From Zoogloea sp. 1C4 (GTDB lineage Bacteria; Pseudomonadota; Gammaproteobacteria; Burkholderiales; Rhodocyclaceae), in NCBI RefSeq assembly GCF_009469605.1, contig NZ_SSXU01000002.1:360051-424050 (forward strand): a stretch of DNA of 64,000 nt. The letters are read 5' to 3'. Each line of letters starts with the position of its first letter. Position 1 is the stretch's first letter. Below are positions 9,872 through 19,308 of this stretch, piece by piece. The notes beneath the pieces are model-generated. The model was given only the letters and a program-made list of their open reading frames with translations. It was not told where the DNA came from and searched no databases. The translations under genes were made by a program, and so were the position numbers.

Positions 9872-11446
9872 ATGAAAGAGCCGTCCGTTCAGGCGGTAGC
9901 CGGCCCTCGCCGGGTTTCCCGCTTCGTGCGCGAGCGGGTGTGGTGGCTGGCCCTGCTGGTGGTCTGGGGGGCCGTGGTCGGTTTGTCGCTGGAGGTTCAG
10001 GTTGCGCGCATCCGCGAGCAGTCCATCCAGGTGGGCATCGAGGGGGCCCGCAACATGTTCCGGATGGTCATGCTCACCCGCAACTGGAACGCCTCCCACG
10101 GCGGCATCTACGTGCCGGTGACACCCGAGACTCCGCCCAATCCCTATCTCGAACACCCCCGCCGCGACGTGACGACCACCGACGGCCAGCAGCTCACGAT
10201 GGTGAATCCGGCCTACATGACGCGCCTGATCGCCAGCATGGCGGCCAGCGATGGCGGCGTGGCGTTCCGCCTCACCAGCCTGCGGCCGATCCGCCCCGCC
10301 AACGCTGCCGACCCTTGGGAGCGCAGGGCGTTGGAGGGCTTCGAGCGCGGTGAGCAGGAGGTAACCGGCATCGAGGCGGCGCCACAGGGCCCCATGCTGC
10401 GCTACATGGCGCCCCTGAAGGTGCAGGAGAGCTGCCTCGCCTGCCATGCCAGGCAGGGCTACAAGCTGGGCGACGTGCGCGGTGGCATCAGCGTCACCCA
10501 GCGCTTCGCGCCCATCGAGGCGACCACCCGCGCCGGCATCCGCCAGACGAGCCTGGCCCACGCGGCGGCGTTTGCGGTGGTCTTCCTGGGCGGCTGGGCG
10601 CTGCTGGAGGCGCTGCGCCGGCGCTGGCTGGAGCTGGACGGCAAGATCGCCGAACTGGAAGCGGCCCACAGCCAGCTGCTGCAGTCCGAGAAGATGGCGT
10701 CCATCGGCGTGCTGGCGGCGGGCGTGGCCCACGAGATCAACAACCCGGTGGGTTTCGTGAGCTCGAATCTGGGCACGCTCAGGGGCTACAACGCCGCGAT
10801 GATCGCCCTGCTGGAGCGCTGCCGCACTGGCGAGGCGACCGAGGCGGACTTTGCCGCGGCCGAGTTCGATTACCTGAAGGACGACATCCCGGCCCTGCTT
10901 GGCGAATCCCGCGACGGGCTCGACCGGGTGCGCAAGATCGTGGCCGACCTGAAGGATTTCTCGCGGGTCGATCAGGCCGAGTGGCAGGAGGCCGACCTCA
11001 ACGCCGGCATCGAGTGCACCCTCAACGTGGTCTGGAACGAGCTGAAGTACAAGGCCGAGGTGGTGCGCGAGTATGACCCGGCGCTGCCCCGCGTGCCCTG
11101 CCTGGCGGCGCAGATCAACCAGGTGGTGATGAACCTGCTGGTCAACGCCGCCCAGGCCATCGCCGAGCGCGGAACCATCACCGTGCGCACGGGCCACGAC
11201 GATGCGTTGGTGTGGATCGAGGTGGCCGACACCGGCGTCGGGATGCCGCCCGAGGTGCAGCGGCGCATCTTCGATCCCTTCTACACCACCAAGCCGGTGG
11301 GCAAGGGCACGGGCCTGGGCCTGTCGATCTCCTACGACATCGTGGCCCGCCACGGCGGCCGCATCGAAGTGACGAGCGCGCCGGGCGAGGGGACGACCTT
11401 CCGGGTGAGCCTGCCGCTGGCGGGCAGGCCGGCCGAGTCCGCCTAA
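9872..11446 (+). CDS. Sensor histidine kinase with periplasmic heme-binding (Tll0287/DUF3365-like) domain
   Basis: A 524-residue membrane histidine kinase. One transmembrane segment lies near residues 22-42 and a second near 230-248. The loop between them is periplasmic and ends in CLACH (188-192), a c-type heme motif placed as in Tll0287/DUF3365 sensor domains. A short coiled coil leads to the HisKA motif GVAHEINNP (phospho-acceptor about His287). The ATPase domain has DTGVGMPPE and GTGLGLSIS. A TTG at 9857 is an alternative start. Neither start has a strong ribosome-binding site. No response regulator gene is adjacent. Redox or gas sensing is inferred from the heme motif. Its stop overlaps the stop of the convergent copper receptor by four bases. 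Confidence 0.85.
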   Translation: MKEPSVQAVAGPRRVSRFVRERVWWLALLVVWGAVVGLSLEVQVARIREQSIQVGIEGARNMFRMVMLTRNWNASHGGIYVPVTPETPPNPYLEHPRRDVTTTDGQQLTMVNPAYMTRLIASMAASDGGVAFRLTSLRPIRPANAADPWERRALEGFERGEQEVTGIEAAPQGPMLRYMAPLKVQESCLACHARQGYKLGDVRGGISVTQRFAPIEATTRAGIRQTSLAHAAAFAVVFLGGWALLEALRRRWLELDGKIAELEAAHSQLLQSEKMASIGVLAAGVAHEINNPVGFVSSNLGTLRGYNAAMIALLERCRTGEATEADFAAAEFDYLKDDIPALLGESRDGLDRVRKIVADLKDFSRVDQAEWQEADLNAGIECTLNVVWNELKYKAEVVREYDPALPRVPCLAAQINQVVMNLLVNAAQAIAERGTITVRTGHDDALVWIEVADTGVGMPPEVQRRIFDPFYTTKPVGKGTGLGLSISYDIVARHGGRIEVTSAPGEGTTFRVSLPLAGRPAESA

Positions 11447-13458
11447 CGCAGCTCGAAGTTCGCCTTCAGCCAGAGGGTGCGGCCGGGCTCGTTCACCCGC
11501 GTGGTCTGGGTGAAGCCGCCGATGCTGGCGCCGCCGCGGCTGATGAACTCGGCGTAGGTCTTGTCGAACAGGTTGTCGATGCCGGCGCTGATGAGCGTGC
11601 CCTTGGCCGGACGATAACCGCCATTGACCGAGAAGATCGCAAAGCCGGCCGAACTGCCGATGTCCTGTCCGACGATGTTGCCGTAGTTGGTGTCGTAGCG
11701 CTTCTGCCCCTGCACCAGGCGCAGGAGGGCGCCGCCGCTCCAGGTGCGGTCGTCGTAGCCTGCGCCCAGGCGGGCCTCCAGCGGGGCGATCTGCGACAGC
11801 GGCTTGCCGGTGGAGTCGTTCTCGCCGTGGGTCCAGGCGAGGGTGGCGTAGGTCTGCCAGAAGGTGGCGAGGCGGTAGCTCAGGTCGCCTTCGAGGCCGT
11901 AGGTGGTGGCGTCGATGTTGCTGGCGTCGCTGGCGTAGGCGTCGATGCGGCGGATCTGGATGAAATCCTTGTGCTTGGCGTAGAAGGCCGAGACGGACGC
12001 CCGGAGCCCGCCGGCGGCGTAGATGGCGCCGGTGTCGAGCTGGGTGGTCTTCTCGGGCTTGAGCAGGAAGGTGCTCGCGCTGCCGCTGGTCATGGCGGTG
12101 GCGGCCGGCGACTTGCTGCGCTCCCAGTAGTCGGCGCTGCGCTCGCTGTGGCCGAGGCCGGCGAAGAGGGTGGTGGTCGGGGCGTAGGCGTTCTCCCAGC
12201 GCAGGAAGCCGGCCTTGAGGGTGTCCTTGTCGGTCTGGCCGGAGGTGCTGCGGCCGGAACGCTTGTCTTCGGCCTCGCTGAAGTCCACCCGCGCGCCGCC
12301 CAGCAGACGGTTGCCGGCATTCAGCTCGTGGGCGAGTTCGCCGAACACGCCCCAGCTCTTGAAGCCCATGTCCGCAACCCGGGGCTTGCTGGCAAAGGTG
12401 CCTGTGGCGGCGCCGCTGGCGGTGCGCAGGGTGTGCTCGTTGCGCTGGAAGTCGAGGCCGGTCTCGAGGCTGGTGCGGGGCGACAGATCCAGCGTTGCGG
12501 CGATGCGCCCACCCTGGGTCTGGCGATCCGGGTTGCTCACCATCTTCATCATCGGCGGCGTGCGCAGGGTGTAGTTGTCCATCACGTGATCCACGTAGTT
12601 GTGATAGACCTGCGCCTCCAGCCTGGCGAGCAGCGGGCTGATGCGCTGCTTCTCGAGCTTGAGGCCGATGTTGCTGCGGTCGAACTTGACGCCGTCCATC
12701 GAGCGGTCGGCGTAGGCGGCCTGGCCGTCGCTGCGCGCGAAGGTGAGCTCCAGGCGGGTGTCGGCGTCCGGCGTCCAGCCCAGGGCGCCGCTGGTGCTCC
12801 AGCGGTCGTAGGCCGAATGCACGCTGCGGCCCTTGCCGTCGCGGTAGTCCTGGGCGTGGGAGTGGGTGCCGGTGAGTTCGCCGTAGAAGCGCTCGTTGCC
12901 CACGCCGGCCTCGAACATCTGATCGTTGCGCCCGAAGTTGCCCACCAGCAGGCTGGCATCGGCGTAGGCCGAGTAGCCGCTGCGCACCTTGGGGCTGCGC
13001 TCGAAGCGCACCACGCCGGCGCTGTTGCCGGGGCCGTACTTCACGGTCTGCGGGCCCTTCAGCACGGTGATGCGGTCGTAGGCTTCGGGGAAGACGTAGG
13101 CGGTGGGCGGGTCCATGCGCATGCCGCAGCCGCCGAGGATCATCTCGCCGTCGAGCAGGATGCCGAGCCGCGAGGCGGCCATGCCGCGGAATACCGGATC
13201 GCCGTCGGTGCCGCCCTTGCGGATCACCGAGAAGCCAGGGATGGTCTTGAGGTAGTCGGCGCCGTCATGGGCGGGCACCGGCTGGCGCGGCGCGCGGGGG
13301 TCGGTGGTGACGGTGAGCGGCGCTTCCATCGCCGGGGCGGTGACGACCACCTGGCCGAGGGTTTCGGGCTGGGCGGCGAGGGCCGGCAGGCTGCAGGCGA
13401 AGGCGCTGGCGAGGGCTAGCGGAAGGACGGCGGGCCGGTGCGGAACACGGCGGATCAT
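11443..13458 (-). CDS. TonB-dependent copper receptor (NosA/OprC family)
   Basis: A 671-residue outer-membrane receptor. A signal peptide (cleavage near Ala29) is followed by a plug domain and a large barrel ending in an aromatic/Arg residue pair typical of outer-membrane insertion. The plug contains LDGEMILGGCGMRMDPPTAY (101-120), the Cys/Met-rich segment known from OprC/NosA copper receptors, which supports copper as substrate. NosA-type receptors supply copper to nitrous oxide reductase in denitrifiers, but no nos gene is seen here. The gene is convergent with the heme kinase. Confidence 0.88.
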   Translation of the reverse strand: MIRRVPHRPAVLPLALASAFACSLPALAAQPETLGQVVVTAPAMEAPLTVTTDPRAPRQPVPAHDGADYLKTIPGFSVIRKGGTDGDPVFRGMAASRLGILLDGEMILGGCGMRMDPPTAYVFPEAYDRITVLKGPQTVKYGPGNSAGVVRFERSPKVRSGYSAYADASLLVGNFGRNDQMFEAGVGNERFYGELTGTHSHAQDYRDGKGRSVHSAYDRWSTSGALGWTPDADTRLELTFARSDGQAAYADRSMDGVKFDRSNIGLKLEKQRISPLLARLEAQVYHNYVDHVMDNYTLRTPPMMKMVSNPDRQTQGGRIAATLDLSPRTSLETGLDFQRNEHTLRTASGAATGTFASKPRVADMGFKSWGVFGELAHELNAGNRLLGGARVDFSEAEDKRSGRSTSGQTDKDTLKAGFLRWENAYAPTTTLFAGLGHSERSADYWERSKSPAATAMTSGSASTFLLKPEKTTQLDTGAIYAAGGLRASVSAFYAKHKDFIQIRRIDAYASDASNIDATTYGLEGDLSYRLATFWQTYATLAWTHGENDSTGKPLSQIAPLEARLGAGYDDRTWSGGALLRLVQGQKRYDTNYGNIVGQDIGSSAGFAIFSVNGGYRPAKGTLISAGIDNLFDKTYAEFISRGGASIGGFTQTTRVNEPGRTLWLKANFELR

Positions 13459-13591
13459 GGTGACGCTCCCTGTTATTTGGCAAGAGCGCGCACCTTAAAT
13501 CCCGGCCTACCGGAAATGGTTGATGGATCGCAAAATCATGCACCAAAACGGTGCGTCATAGTGTCGCAGCCTGATCTGGCAGGCCTGTCGC

Positions 13592-15202
13592 TCAGACGCG
13601 GAAACGTGCCACGCTGGACTTGAGGCTGTCCGAAACAGTCACCAGCCGGTGGGCCGTGCCGGCCACCGAGGCCACCGCGGCAGAGTTCTCCTCCGACATC
13701 TGAGCGATGGCTTCCACGTTGCGGGCCAGCTCGGTGGAGGCGCCGCGCTGCTCGCGCAGGGCGTCGCTGATGCTCTCGATCGCGCCCTGCATGGTGCTGG
13801 CCGAGTCGCGGATGCTGCCCATCGAATCGCTGGCCGCGCCGGCCGAGGCGACCACCTCGGTGACCAGCGCGCGGTTGGACTGCATGCTCGTCACCGCGCC
13901 CACCGCGCCCTGCTGGATGGTGCTGATGACGTTGCTGATCTCCCGCACCGAGCTGGTGGTGCGTTCGGCCAGCTTGCGCACCTCGTCGGCCACCACCGCA
14001 AAGCCACGGCCCTGCTCGCCGGCGCGGGCGGCTTCGATGGCGGCGTTGAGGGCCAGCAGGTTGGTCTGGTCGGCCACTTCGCGGATTACCACGGTGATCG
14101 AGTCGATCTGGCGGACCTGCTCCGACAGGGTCTGGATCTGCTCGGCGGTGCTCTCCACCTGAGAGGCGATCTGGTTGATCTTGACGGCGGCCGCGTCGAC
14201 GCCACGGCCGCTTTCGGCGGCCCGGCTGCCGGCTTCCGCCGCGCGGTGGTTGGCGTCCTCGGCGCTGTTGCCCACGTGGTCGATGCTCACGGTCAGTTCT
14301 TCAACCGCGGCGGCGGCCGAGGCGGTGGCGGCCGACTGCTGCTCGCTGCTCACCGAGACCTGCTGGGCTGCGGTGGACAGCTGTGTCGCCGAGCCGGCTA
14401 CCTCGGTGGAGCTGCTGATGACCTGCTGGATGGTGCTGGACAGTTCGGTACGCATCTTTTCGAGGGCGCCCAGCAGCCGGCCGATCTCGTCACGGTTGTG
14501 GTTGAGCGGGCCCGCGGACGTCAGGTCGCCGTTGGCGATCCGTTCGGCCATCCGGTTGGCGTCGTCGAGGCGATTGGTGATGCTCAGGCCGATGCTCCGC
14601 CCGAACAGCAAGAAGAGAACCCCCGCGAAAACGGGCAAGGCGCCAGCAATCCAGGTGGCGCTCGATTTGGTGGCGAGGCCGTTGGCGGTCGCTTCCTGGG
14701 CGAGTTTCTCGTTGAGGTGTCGGTGGGCGGTAAGTTGTTCGTCAAAGCGCAGGGCCAGACCGACGTTATTGATCAGGATCCCCTGCGCTTCTGCGTTCTT
14801 GCCGGCGCGGGCGAGGGCTAGGGCTTCGTCGATGTGGGCGTTGTATTCAGCGAGGCTGGCACGCTCCGCTTCCAGCATCTTGCGATCCTCTTCGTTGGCG
14901 ACGAGAGGCTCGTAATCCTTGAGCGCTTTGTCCATCATGGTCCGGGCTTCCTGGAGCATCGTATCGAGCTTGGCCCGGTCGGCGGGGTCGGTCTGGATGG
15001 TGTAGCGGTAGGCGCGCACCCGCGCACGCCCCATTTCAGAGGTCACGGTGTTGAGCAGCCGGATGCTGGGGACTACGTTCTCATTGCCAAAGCTGGCCGC
15101 ATCGAAGACGCGGTTCATCTGGTAAACGTTGATGCCGGCAAGGATGAGCAGGCTCGCGATGGCGATGGCAACAAGGAGCTGCAGGCGTCGGGAAATGGTC
15201 AT
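13592..15202 (-). CDS. Methyl-accepting chemotaxis protein
   Basis: A 536-residue chemoreceptor. It has an N-terminal transmembrane segment, a four-helix-bundle periplasmic ligand domain (about 35-190), a second transmembrane segment (about 190-212), a HAMP domain and a long cytoplasmic signalling coiled coil. The hairpin tip holds the conserved motif [20 protein letters not shown] in variant form ([18 protein letters not shown]). No C-terminal CheR-binding pentapeptide is visible. The protein ends SSVARFRV. The ATG at 15202 follows an AGAGAG element. A TTG further upstream was rejected. It is a close paralogue of the next gene. Confidence 0.92.
   Translation of the reverse strand: MTISRRLQLLVAIAIASLLILAGINVYQMNRVFDAASFGNENVVPSIRLLNTVTSEMGRARVRAYRYTIQTDPADRAKLDTMLQEARTMMDKALKDYEPLVANEEDRKMLEAERASLAEYNAHIDEALALARAGKNAEAQGILINNVGLALRFDEQLTAHRHLNEKLAQEATANGLATKSSATWIAGALPVFAGVLFLLFGRSIGLSITNRLDDANRMAERIANGDLTSAGPLNHNRDEIGRLLGALEKMRTELSSTIQQVISSSTEVAGSATQLSTAAQQVSVSSEQQSAATASAAAAVEELTVSIDHVGNSAEDANHRAAEAGSRAAESGRGVDAAAVKINQIASQVESTAEQIQTLSEQVRQIDSITVVIREVADQTNLLALNAAIEAARAGEQGRGFAVVADEVRKLAERTTSSVREISNVISTIQQGAVGAVTSMQSNRALVTEVVASAGAASDSMGSIRDSASTMQGAIESISDALREQRGASTELARNVEAIAQMSEENSAAVASVAGTAHRLVTVSDSLKSSVARFRV
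13620..14080 (-). repeat. Near-identical chemoreceptor signalling segment, copy 1
   Basis: The DNA coding for the signalling tip and adjacent helices is almost the same as in the neighbouring receptor (about 15450-15915). One stretch of about 120 bases (13970-14085 versus 15790-15905) differs at only one or two positions by eye. The ligand-binding halves are much more different. Confidence 0.7.
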
Positions 15203-15424
15203 AACAGGTCTCTCTGCGTCGGACGACAATGCGTGTCGTTGTTGGCGGGCTGTGTCGCCAGCAACGGCATTCCGCGCCAGAACTTGAAGGGATGACCTGG
15301 AAATAGCTTCAATAGGGTTCGATGGCCGGTCCGTTTCGTTTCTATTGATTTCTGCTGCTGCAGTTCGCTTTGTCCCTGCCGGGCGGCCACCAAGGGAGGC
15401 CGCCGATCTGGAAGTTCGGCCGAC
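15203..15424. other. Spacer between the two chemoreceptor genes
   Basis: These 222 bases lie between two leftward chemoreceptor genes. They probably hold the promoter of the second gene, but I could not identify a convincing -35/-10 pair or a terminator. Confidence 0.4.
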
Positions 15425-17038
15425 TTACACCCGGAAGCGCGCCACGCTAGATTTGAGCTGATCCGAGACGCCAACCAGGCGATGAGCCGTATCGGCCACC
15501 GACGTTACAGCAGCCGAGTTTTCCTCCGACATCTGGGCGATGGCCTCGACGTTGCGGGCCAGCTCGGTGGAGGCGCCGCGCTGTTCGCGCAGGGCATCGC
15601 TGATGCTCTCGATCGCGCCCTGCATCGTGTGGGCGCCATTACGGATGTTGCCCATCGAATTGCTGGCGGCGGTGGCCGAAGACACCACCTCGCCCACCAG
15701 GGTGCGGCTCGACTGCATGCTGGTCGCCGCACCGATGGCGCCCTGCTGGATGGCACTGATGACGTTGCTGATCTCGCGCACCGAGCTGGTGGTGCGTTCG
15801 GCGAGCTTGCGCACCTCGTCGGCCACCACCGCAAAGCCACGGCCCTGCTCGCCGGCGCGGGCGGCTTCGATGGCGGCGTTGAGGGCCAGCAGGTTGGTCT
15901 GGTCGGCCACCTCGCGGATCACCACGGTGATCTTGTCGATCTGCTGGACCTGCTCGGAGAGCTGCTGGATCTGGCTGGAGGTGTTCTCCACCTGATCGGC
16001 CACCTTGCCGATCTTGTCGGCGGCGGCGGTCACTTCGGCGCCGCTGTTGGCCGCCTGGCGACCGGCCTCGATGGCGCGTTCGTTGGCTTCGTCGGCGCTG
16101 GAGCCCACGTGGTCGATGCTCACCGTCAGCTCTTCCACCGCGGCGGCAGCCGACGCCGTGGACGAAGACTGCTGTTCGCTGCTCACCGAAACCTGGTGCG
16201 CGGTGGCCGACAGCTCGGAGGCCGAACTGGCCACCTGGTTGGAATTGGCGATAACGCCACTGATCGTCTGGGCGAGCTCGGCACGCATCTTTTCGAGGGC
16301 GGTCAGGATTTGGCCGATCTCGTCGTCGGCGGTGCCGGAGGTGGGCGGGGTCTGGCGCAGGTCGCCTTCGGCGATGCGGGCGGTCATCTCGGTGGCTTCG
16401 GCGATGCGGCGGGTGATGCTGCGGATCGTCAGCAGGCTGATGACGATCATCACCATCGCGGAGACGCCGAGGATCCCGAAGGCGATCCAGGTGGCGGTGT
16501 GCTTGGCGTCGATGGCTTCCGCCGCGGCCCGTTGGGCGATTTGCTCGTTGTATTTCACATGGGCTCTCAGGTCGTCGATAACCTTCACCTCCTTGTTCTG
16601 AATCCGCTTCAGCAGAGCCCGCGCTTCTTCGACCTTGTTCTCTCGGGAGAGCAACACCACGCCCTCGATGGCCTTGTTGTATTCGGCGAGCGACTGCTTT
16701 TCGACCTCCAGAAGGCGCTTGTCCTCAGCGTCGGCGATGTACTCCTCGTATTTCTTCAGGGACTGGCCGATCCATGTATGGGCCTCGGCCAGCGTCTTCT
16801 CGATCTCGGCCATCTCGGCGGGATCGGTGGCCAGCACATGGCGGAAGACACGCACCCGTAGCCGGCCGTAGTCCGAGGATGCCTTGATAAGGAGGTCGAG
16901 GCTTGGCACTACGTTGATGGTGGCGTGGTTGGCAGCATCGAATACCTTGTTCATTTGCTGGTAATTGATGAAGGTCAGCGTCAGCAGGCTGACAAGGGTG
17001 GCGCCGACGAGCAGCATGAGGCGTTTGGCGATGGTCAT
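15425..17038 (-). CDS. Methyl-accepting chemotaxis protein
   Basis: A 537-residue chemoreceptor with the same architecture as its neighbour: transmembrane segment (9-30), four-helix-bundle sensor (about 35-190), transmembrane segment (about 190-212), HAMP, and a cytoplasmic coiled coil with the invariant [18 protein letters not shown] tip. The ending [10 protein letters not shown] is shared with the neighbour. The sensor domains of the two differ, so they may detect different signals. The ATG at 17038 follows GGGGA on the minus strand. An upstream in-frame start would add 18 unlikely residues. Confidence 0.92.
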   Translation of the reverse strand: MTIAKRLMLLVGATLVSLLTLTFINYQQMNKVFDAANHATINVVPSLDLLIKASSDYGRLRVRVFRHVLATDPAEMAEIEKTLAEAHTWIGQSLKKYEEYIADAEDKRLLEVEKQSLAEYNKAIEGVVLLSRENKVEEARALLKRIQNKEVKVIDDLRAHVKYNEQIAQRAAAEAIDAKHTATWIAFGILGVSAMVMIVISLLTIRSITRRIAEATEMTARIAEGDLRQTPPTSGTADDEIGQILTALEKMRAELAQTISGVIANSNQVASSASELSATAHQVSVSSEQQSSSTASAAAAVEELTVSIDHVGSSADEANERAIEAGRQAANSGAEVTAAADKIGKVADQVENTSSQIQQLSEQVQQIDKITVVIREVADQTNLLALNAAIEAARAGEQGRGFAVVADEVRKLAERTTSSVREISNVISAIQQGAIGAATSMQSSRTLVGEVVSSATAASNSMGNIRNGAHTMQGAIESISDALREQRGASTELARNVEAIAQMSEENSAAVTSVADTAHRLVGVSDQLKSSVARFRV

Positions 17039-17239
17039 GTTTTTCCCCGAGAGGTGTTTGGGCAGTCTTCCGGCGGCCTGTAGCACCTCCAACAGGTCGC
17101 GCTAATAGGCGGTAACGACGCCGGGTGTTACAACTTTAGTGGTGACTGTCCGGCGCTTCCCCCGGTTCGGCTGCGACGGGGCGGTGGCTATGAAGCTGCC
17201 ATCCGTCGCCACGCCGCATCCGGGGTGCGTGGCCTTACA

Positions 17240-18136
17240 ATGGGCGCCCGTCACGCCCACGCAAGTTCCGCCGTGCCCGCTTCGTCGCCTTCCATCCTCG
17301 TCCTGCCCAGCCCTTTCCTGTCGGACACCGACACCATCCGCCTCATCGAGCCCGCCGACTGCGACAGCCAGTGGCTGCTGCGCCAGGTGCGCTCGGGCGA
17401 ATACGACAAGCCCTTTGTGATCGACGACGGCACCACCCGCAGCCTGCATTTCTCCCTGTCGCTGATCCAGAGCACCATGAACCTGAAGGACCCGTACGCC
17501 CTGGCGCTGGATTACACCCAGGCGATGATGGGCTTCCTGCTGTTCTGCCAGCGCCCGCGGCAGATCCTGATGCTGGGCCTGGGGGGCGGGTCGCTGGCCA
17601 AGTTCTGCTACCGCCACGTGGGTTCGGCGAAGATCACCGTGGTCGAGATCGACCCCAACGTGATCGCCTTCCGGGATGAGTTCGAGCTGCCGCCGGACGA
17701 CGCCCGCCTCGCCGTGATCGAAGGCGACGGCGCCGACTGGGTGGTGAGGAGCCGCGGGTGGGAGGACCGACCGGACATCATCATGATGGATGCCTTCGAC
17801 CGCCACGGCCTGTCCGGCTCGGTGAGCTCCATCGGCTTCTATCGGGACGTGCACGAGGCGCTCTCGGGGCGCGGCATCATGGTGGCCAACCTGGCGGGCG
17901 ACAAGGGCTGTCGCGAAGACCACCTGGCGATGATCGCCCAGGTCTTCGACGACCGCCTGCTGTCGATCCGCCTGCCCGACGGCAACGACATCGTCTTCGC
18001 CTTCCGCCAGCCCGGCTTCACCCCCCGCTGGCGCGAGATCGGCAACCTCGCCAAGGCCCTGCGTACCCGCACCGGGCTGGATTACCCCAGGTTCGCCCAG
18101 CGTCTCGAGCGCAGCCGGCGCACCCGCTACGGCTGA
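17240..18136 (+). CDS. Spermidine-synthase-like methyltransferase-fold protein
   Basis: A 298-residue Rossmann-fold protein of the spermidine synthase-like class. It has the nucleotide-binding glycine motif LGLGGGSLAKF, the acidic VVEIDPNVI that would bind the ribose of S-adenosylmethionine or its decarboxylated form, and MMDAFD in the catalytic region. The N-terminal polyamine-gate segment of true SpeE is only weakly preserved, so the substrate is uncertain. The start is also uncertain: ATG at 17240, or GTG at 17225. It stands alone between a divergent chemoreceptor and the Mrr-like gene. Confidence 0.8.
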   Translation: MGARHAHASSAVPASSPSILVLPSPFLSDTDTIRLIEPADCDSQWLLRQVRSGEYDKPFVIDDGTTRSLHFSLSLIQSTMNLKDPYALALDYTQAMMGFLLFCQRPRQILMLGLGGGSLAKFCYRHVGSAKITVVEIDPNVIAFRDEFELPPDDARLAVIEGDGADWVVRSRGWEDRPDIIMMDAFDRHGLSGSVSSIGFYRDVHEALSGRGIMVANLAGDKGCREDHLAMIAQVFDDRLLSIRLPDGNDIVFAFRQPGFTPRWREIGNLAKALRTRTGLDYPRFAQRLERSRRTRYG

Positions 18137-18221
18137 AGCCTTGAGGGGGTGATGTTTTTGCAATGACTTGTGCATTAATACCGCTTAAAATCGCGGCTTC
18201 TGTTGTCATTCAAGAAATAAG

Positions 18222-19190
18222 ATGCCCGATTACAGCCGTCGTGGCGGGGCTGCCGGTGCGGTCGCGTCCGACAGCCCGGCCCCTCCCAGCTGGAAACCCG
18301 CCGCCCTTTTTGCCCTGGCCTGCCTGCTGATCGTCGTCGGCATCGCCCCGCTGGTGCTGGGCGGCCACGGCCACCTCAAGGGCATGTTGCCCGTGGTCCA
18401 GGGCATGTTCCTGTTCGGCACCTTCGTCTTCGGGGTGCTGGCCTTCATCCGCTACACCACCCAGGCCCATCATGGCGCCGCACCGCAGCCGCCGTTCATG
18501 GCGCCGCTGTCCGAGTTCGTGATGCCCTTGTCCGAATTCGTCAGCGAGCGCCGGGAGCCCCCTGGCCGGGTGGTGCCTTTCCCCGTCGCCCACCGGGACA
18601 TCGCGGATCGACCCTCCCGGTGGTCCCTCGACGTGATCGACCGCATGGAATGGAAGCGTTTCGAGGACGTGTGCTGCGCCTTCTACAACGAGAAGGGCAT
18701 CAAGGCCGCCACCACCCGGATGGGCGCCGACGGCGGCGTGGATATCCGCCTGTACCAGGATCCGGACGACGCCGACTGCTGCACCGCCATCGTCCAGTGC
18801 AAGGCCTGGGGTCAGCCGGTGGGCGTCAAGACCATGCGCGAGCTGCGCGGCGTGATGGCCCACGAAGCCATCGAGCGGGCCTTCTTCATGGCGCCCAACG
18901 GCTTCACCGACAACGCCCGGGAGTTCGCCGCGATCAACCGCATCACCCTGCTCGACGGCCGGCTGATCCTCGCCATGATCCAGCGCCTGCCCGACGACGC
19001 CAGCCGCCGTCTGCTCGAGCTCGCCACCGAGGGCGACTGGACCACGCCCACCTGCCCGAGCTGCGGCGCCAGCATGACGCCGCGCCAGGGCAAGCATGGC
19101 CCTTTCTGGGGCTGCTCCACCTATCCCCGCTGCCGGGCCAAGCTCGGCATGCGCGGGGTCGGGCCTGCCCGGCACGCCGCCAGCGCCTGA
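18222..19190 (+). CDS. Membrane-anchored Mrr-like restriction endonuclease with topoisomerase-type zinc finger
   Basis: A 322-residue protein. Two hydrophobic segments (about 28-50 and 57-80) would anchor it in the inner membrane. A cytoplasmic Mrr_cat-type PD-(D/E)XK domain (about 140-260) carries EWKRFED, GADGGVDI and AIVQCKAW, giving the Asp...Gln-x-Lys active site of Mrr-family enzymes. The C-terminus has a zinc finger (CPSCG ... CSTYPRC, about 277-305) of the type found at the end of topoisomerase I. The combination suggests DNA binding and cleavage near the membrane. A defence or DNA-uptake role is inference. The family is widespread but poorly characterised. Confidence 0.85.
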   Translation: MPDYSRRGGAAGAVASDSPAPPSWKPAALFALACLLIVVGIAPLVLGGHGHLKGMLPVVQGMFLFGTFVFGVLAFIRYTTQAHHGAAPQPPFMAPLSEFVMPLSEFVSERREPPGRVVPFPVAHRDIADRPSRWSLDVIDRMEWKRFEDVCCAFYNEKGIKAATTRMGADGGVDIRLYQDPDDADCCTAIVQCKAWGQPVGVKTMRELRGVMAHEAIERAFFMAPNGFTDNAREFAAINRITLLDGRLILAMIQRLPDDASRRLLELATEGDWTTPTCPSCGASMTPRQGKHGPFWGCSTYPRCRAKLGMRGVGPARHAASA

Positions 19191-19308
19191 GCGGCCCCGC
19201 CAGTGGCGGCAGGATGACGCCGGTCGCCACTCCGGGCACAATCCGGCTGCCCCGTTTCCCATCCCGCCCGACATGCAGCCACCCCGGCGCGTTGCGGGCC
19301 CCCTGGTC

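Noticed and set aside
11212..13419. 735-codon open frame on the plus strand
   Set aside because: It is antisense to the copper receptor and most of it is Gly/Ala/Val-rich, as expected for the complement of a GC-rich gene. There is no ribosome-binding site or recognisable domain.
13592..17038. Tandem chemoreceptor segments considered as mobile-element repeats
   Set aside because: The shared DNA is coding sequence of the signalling domain. There are no terminal inverted repeats, target duplications or transposase.
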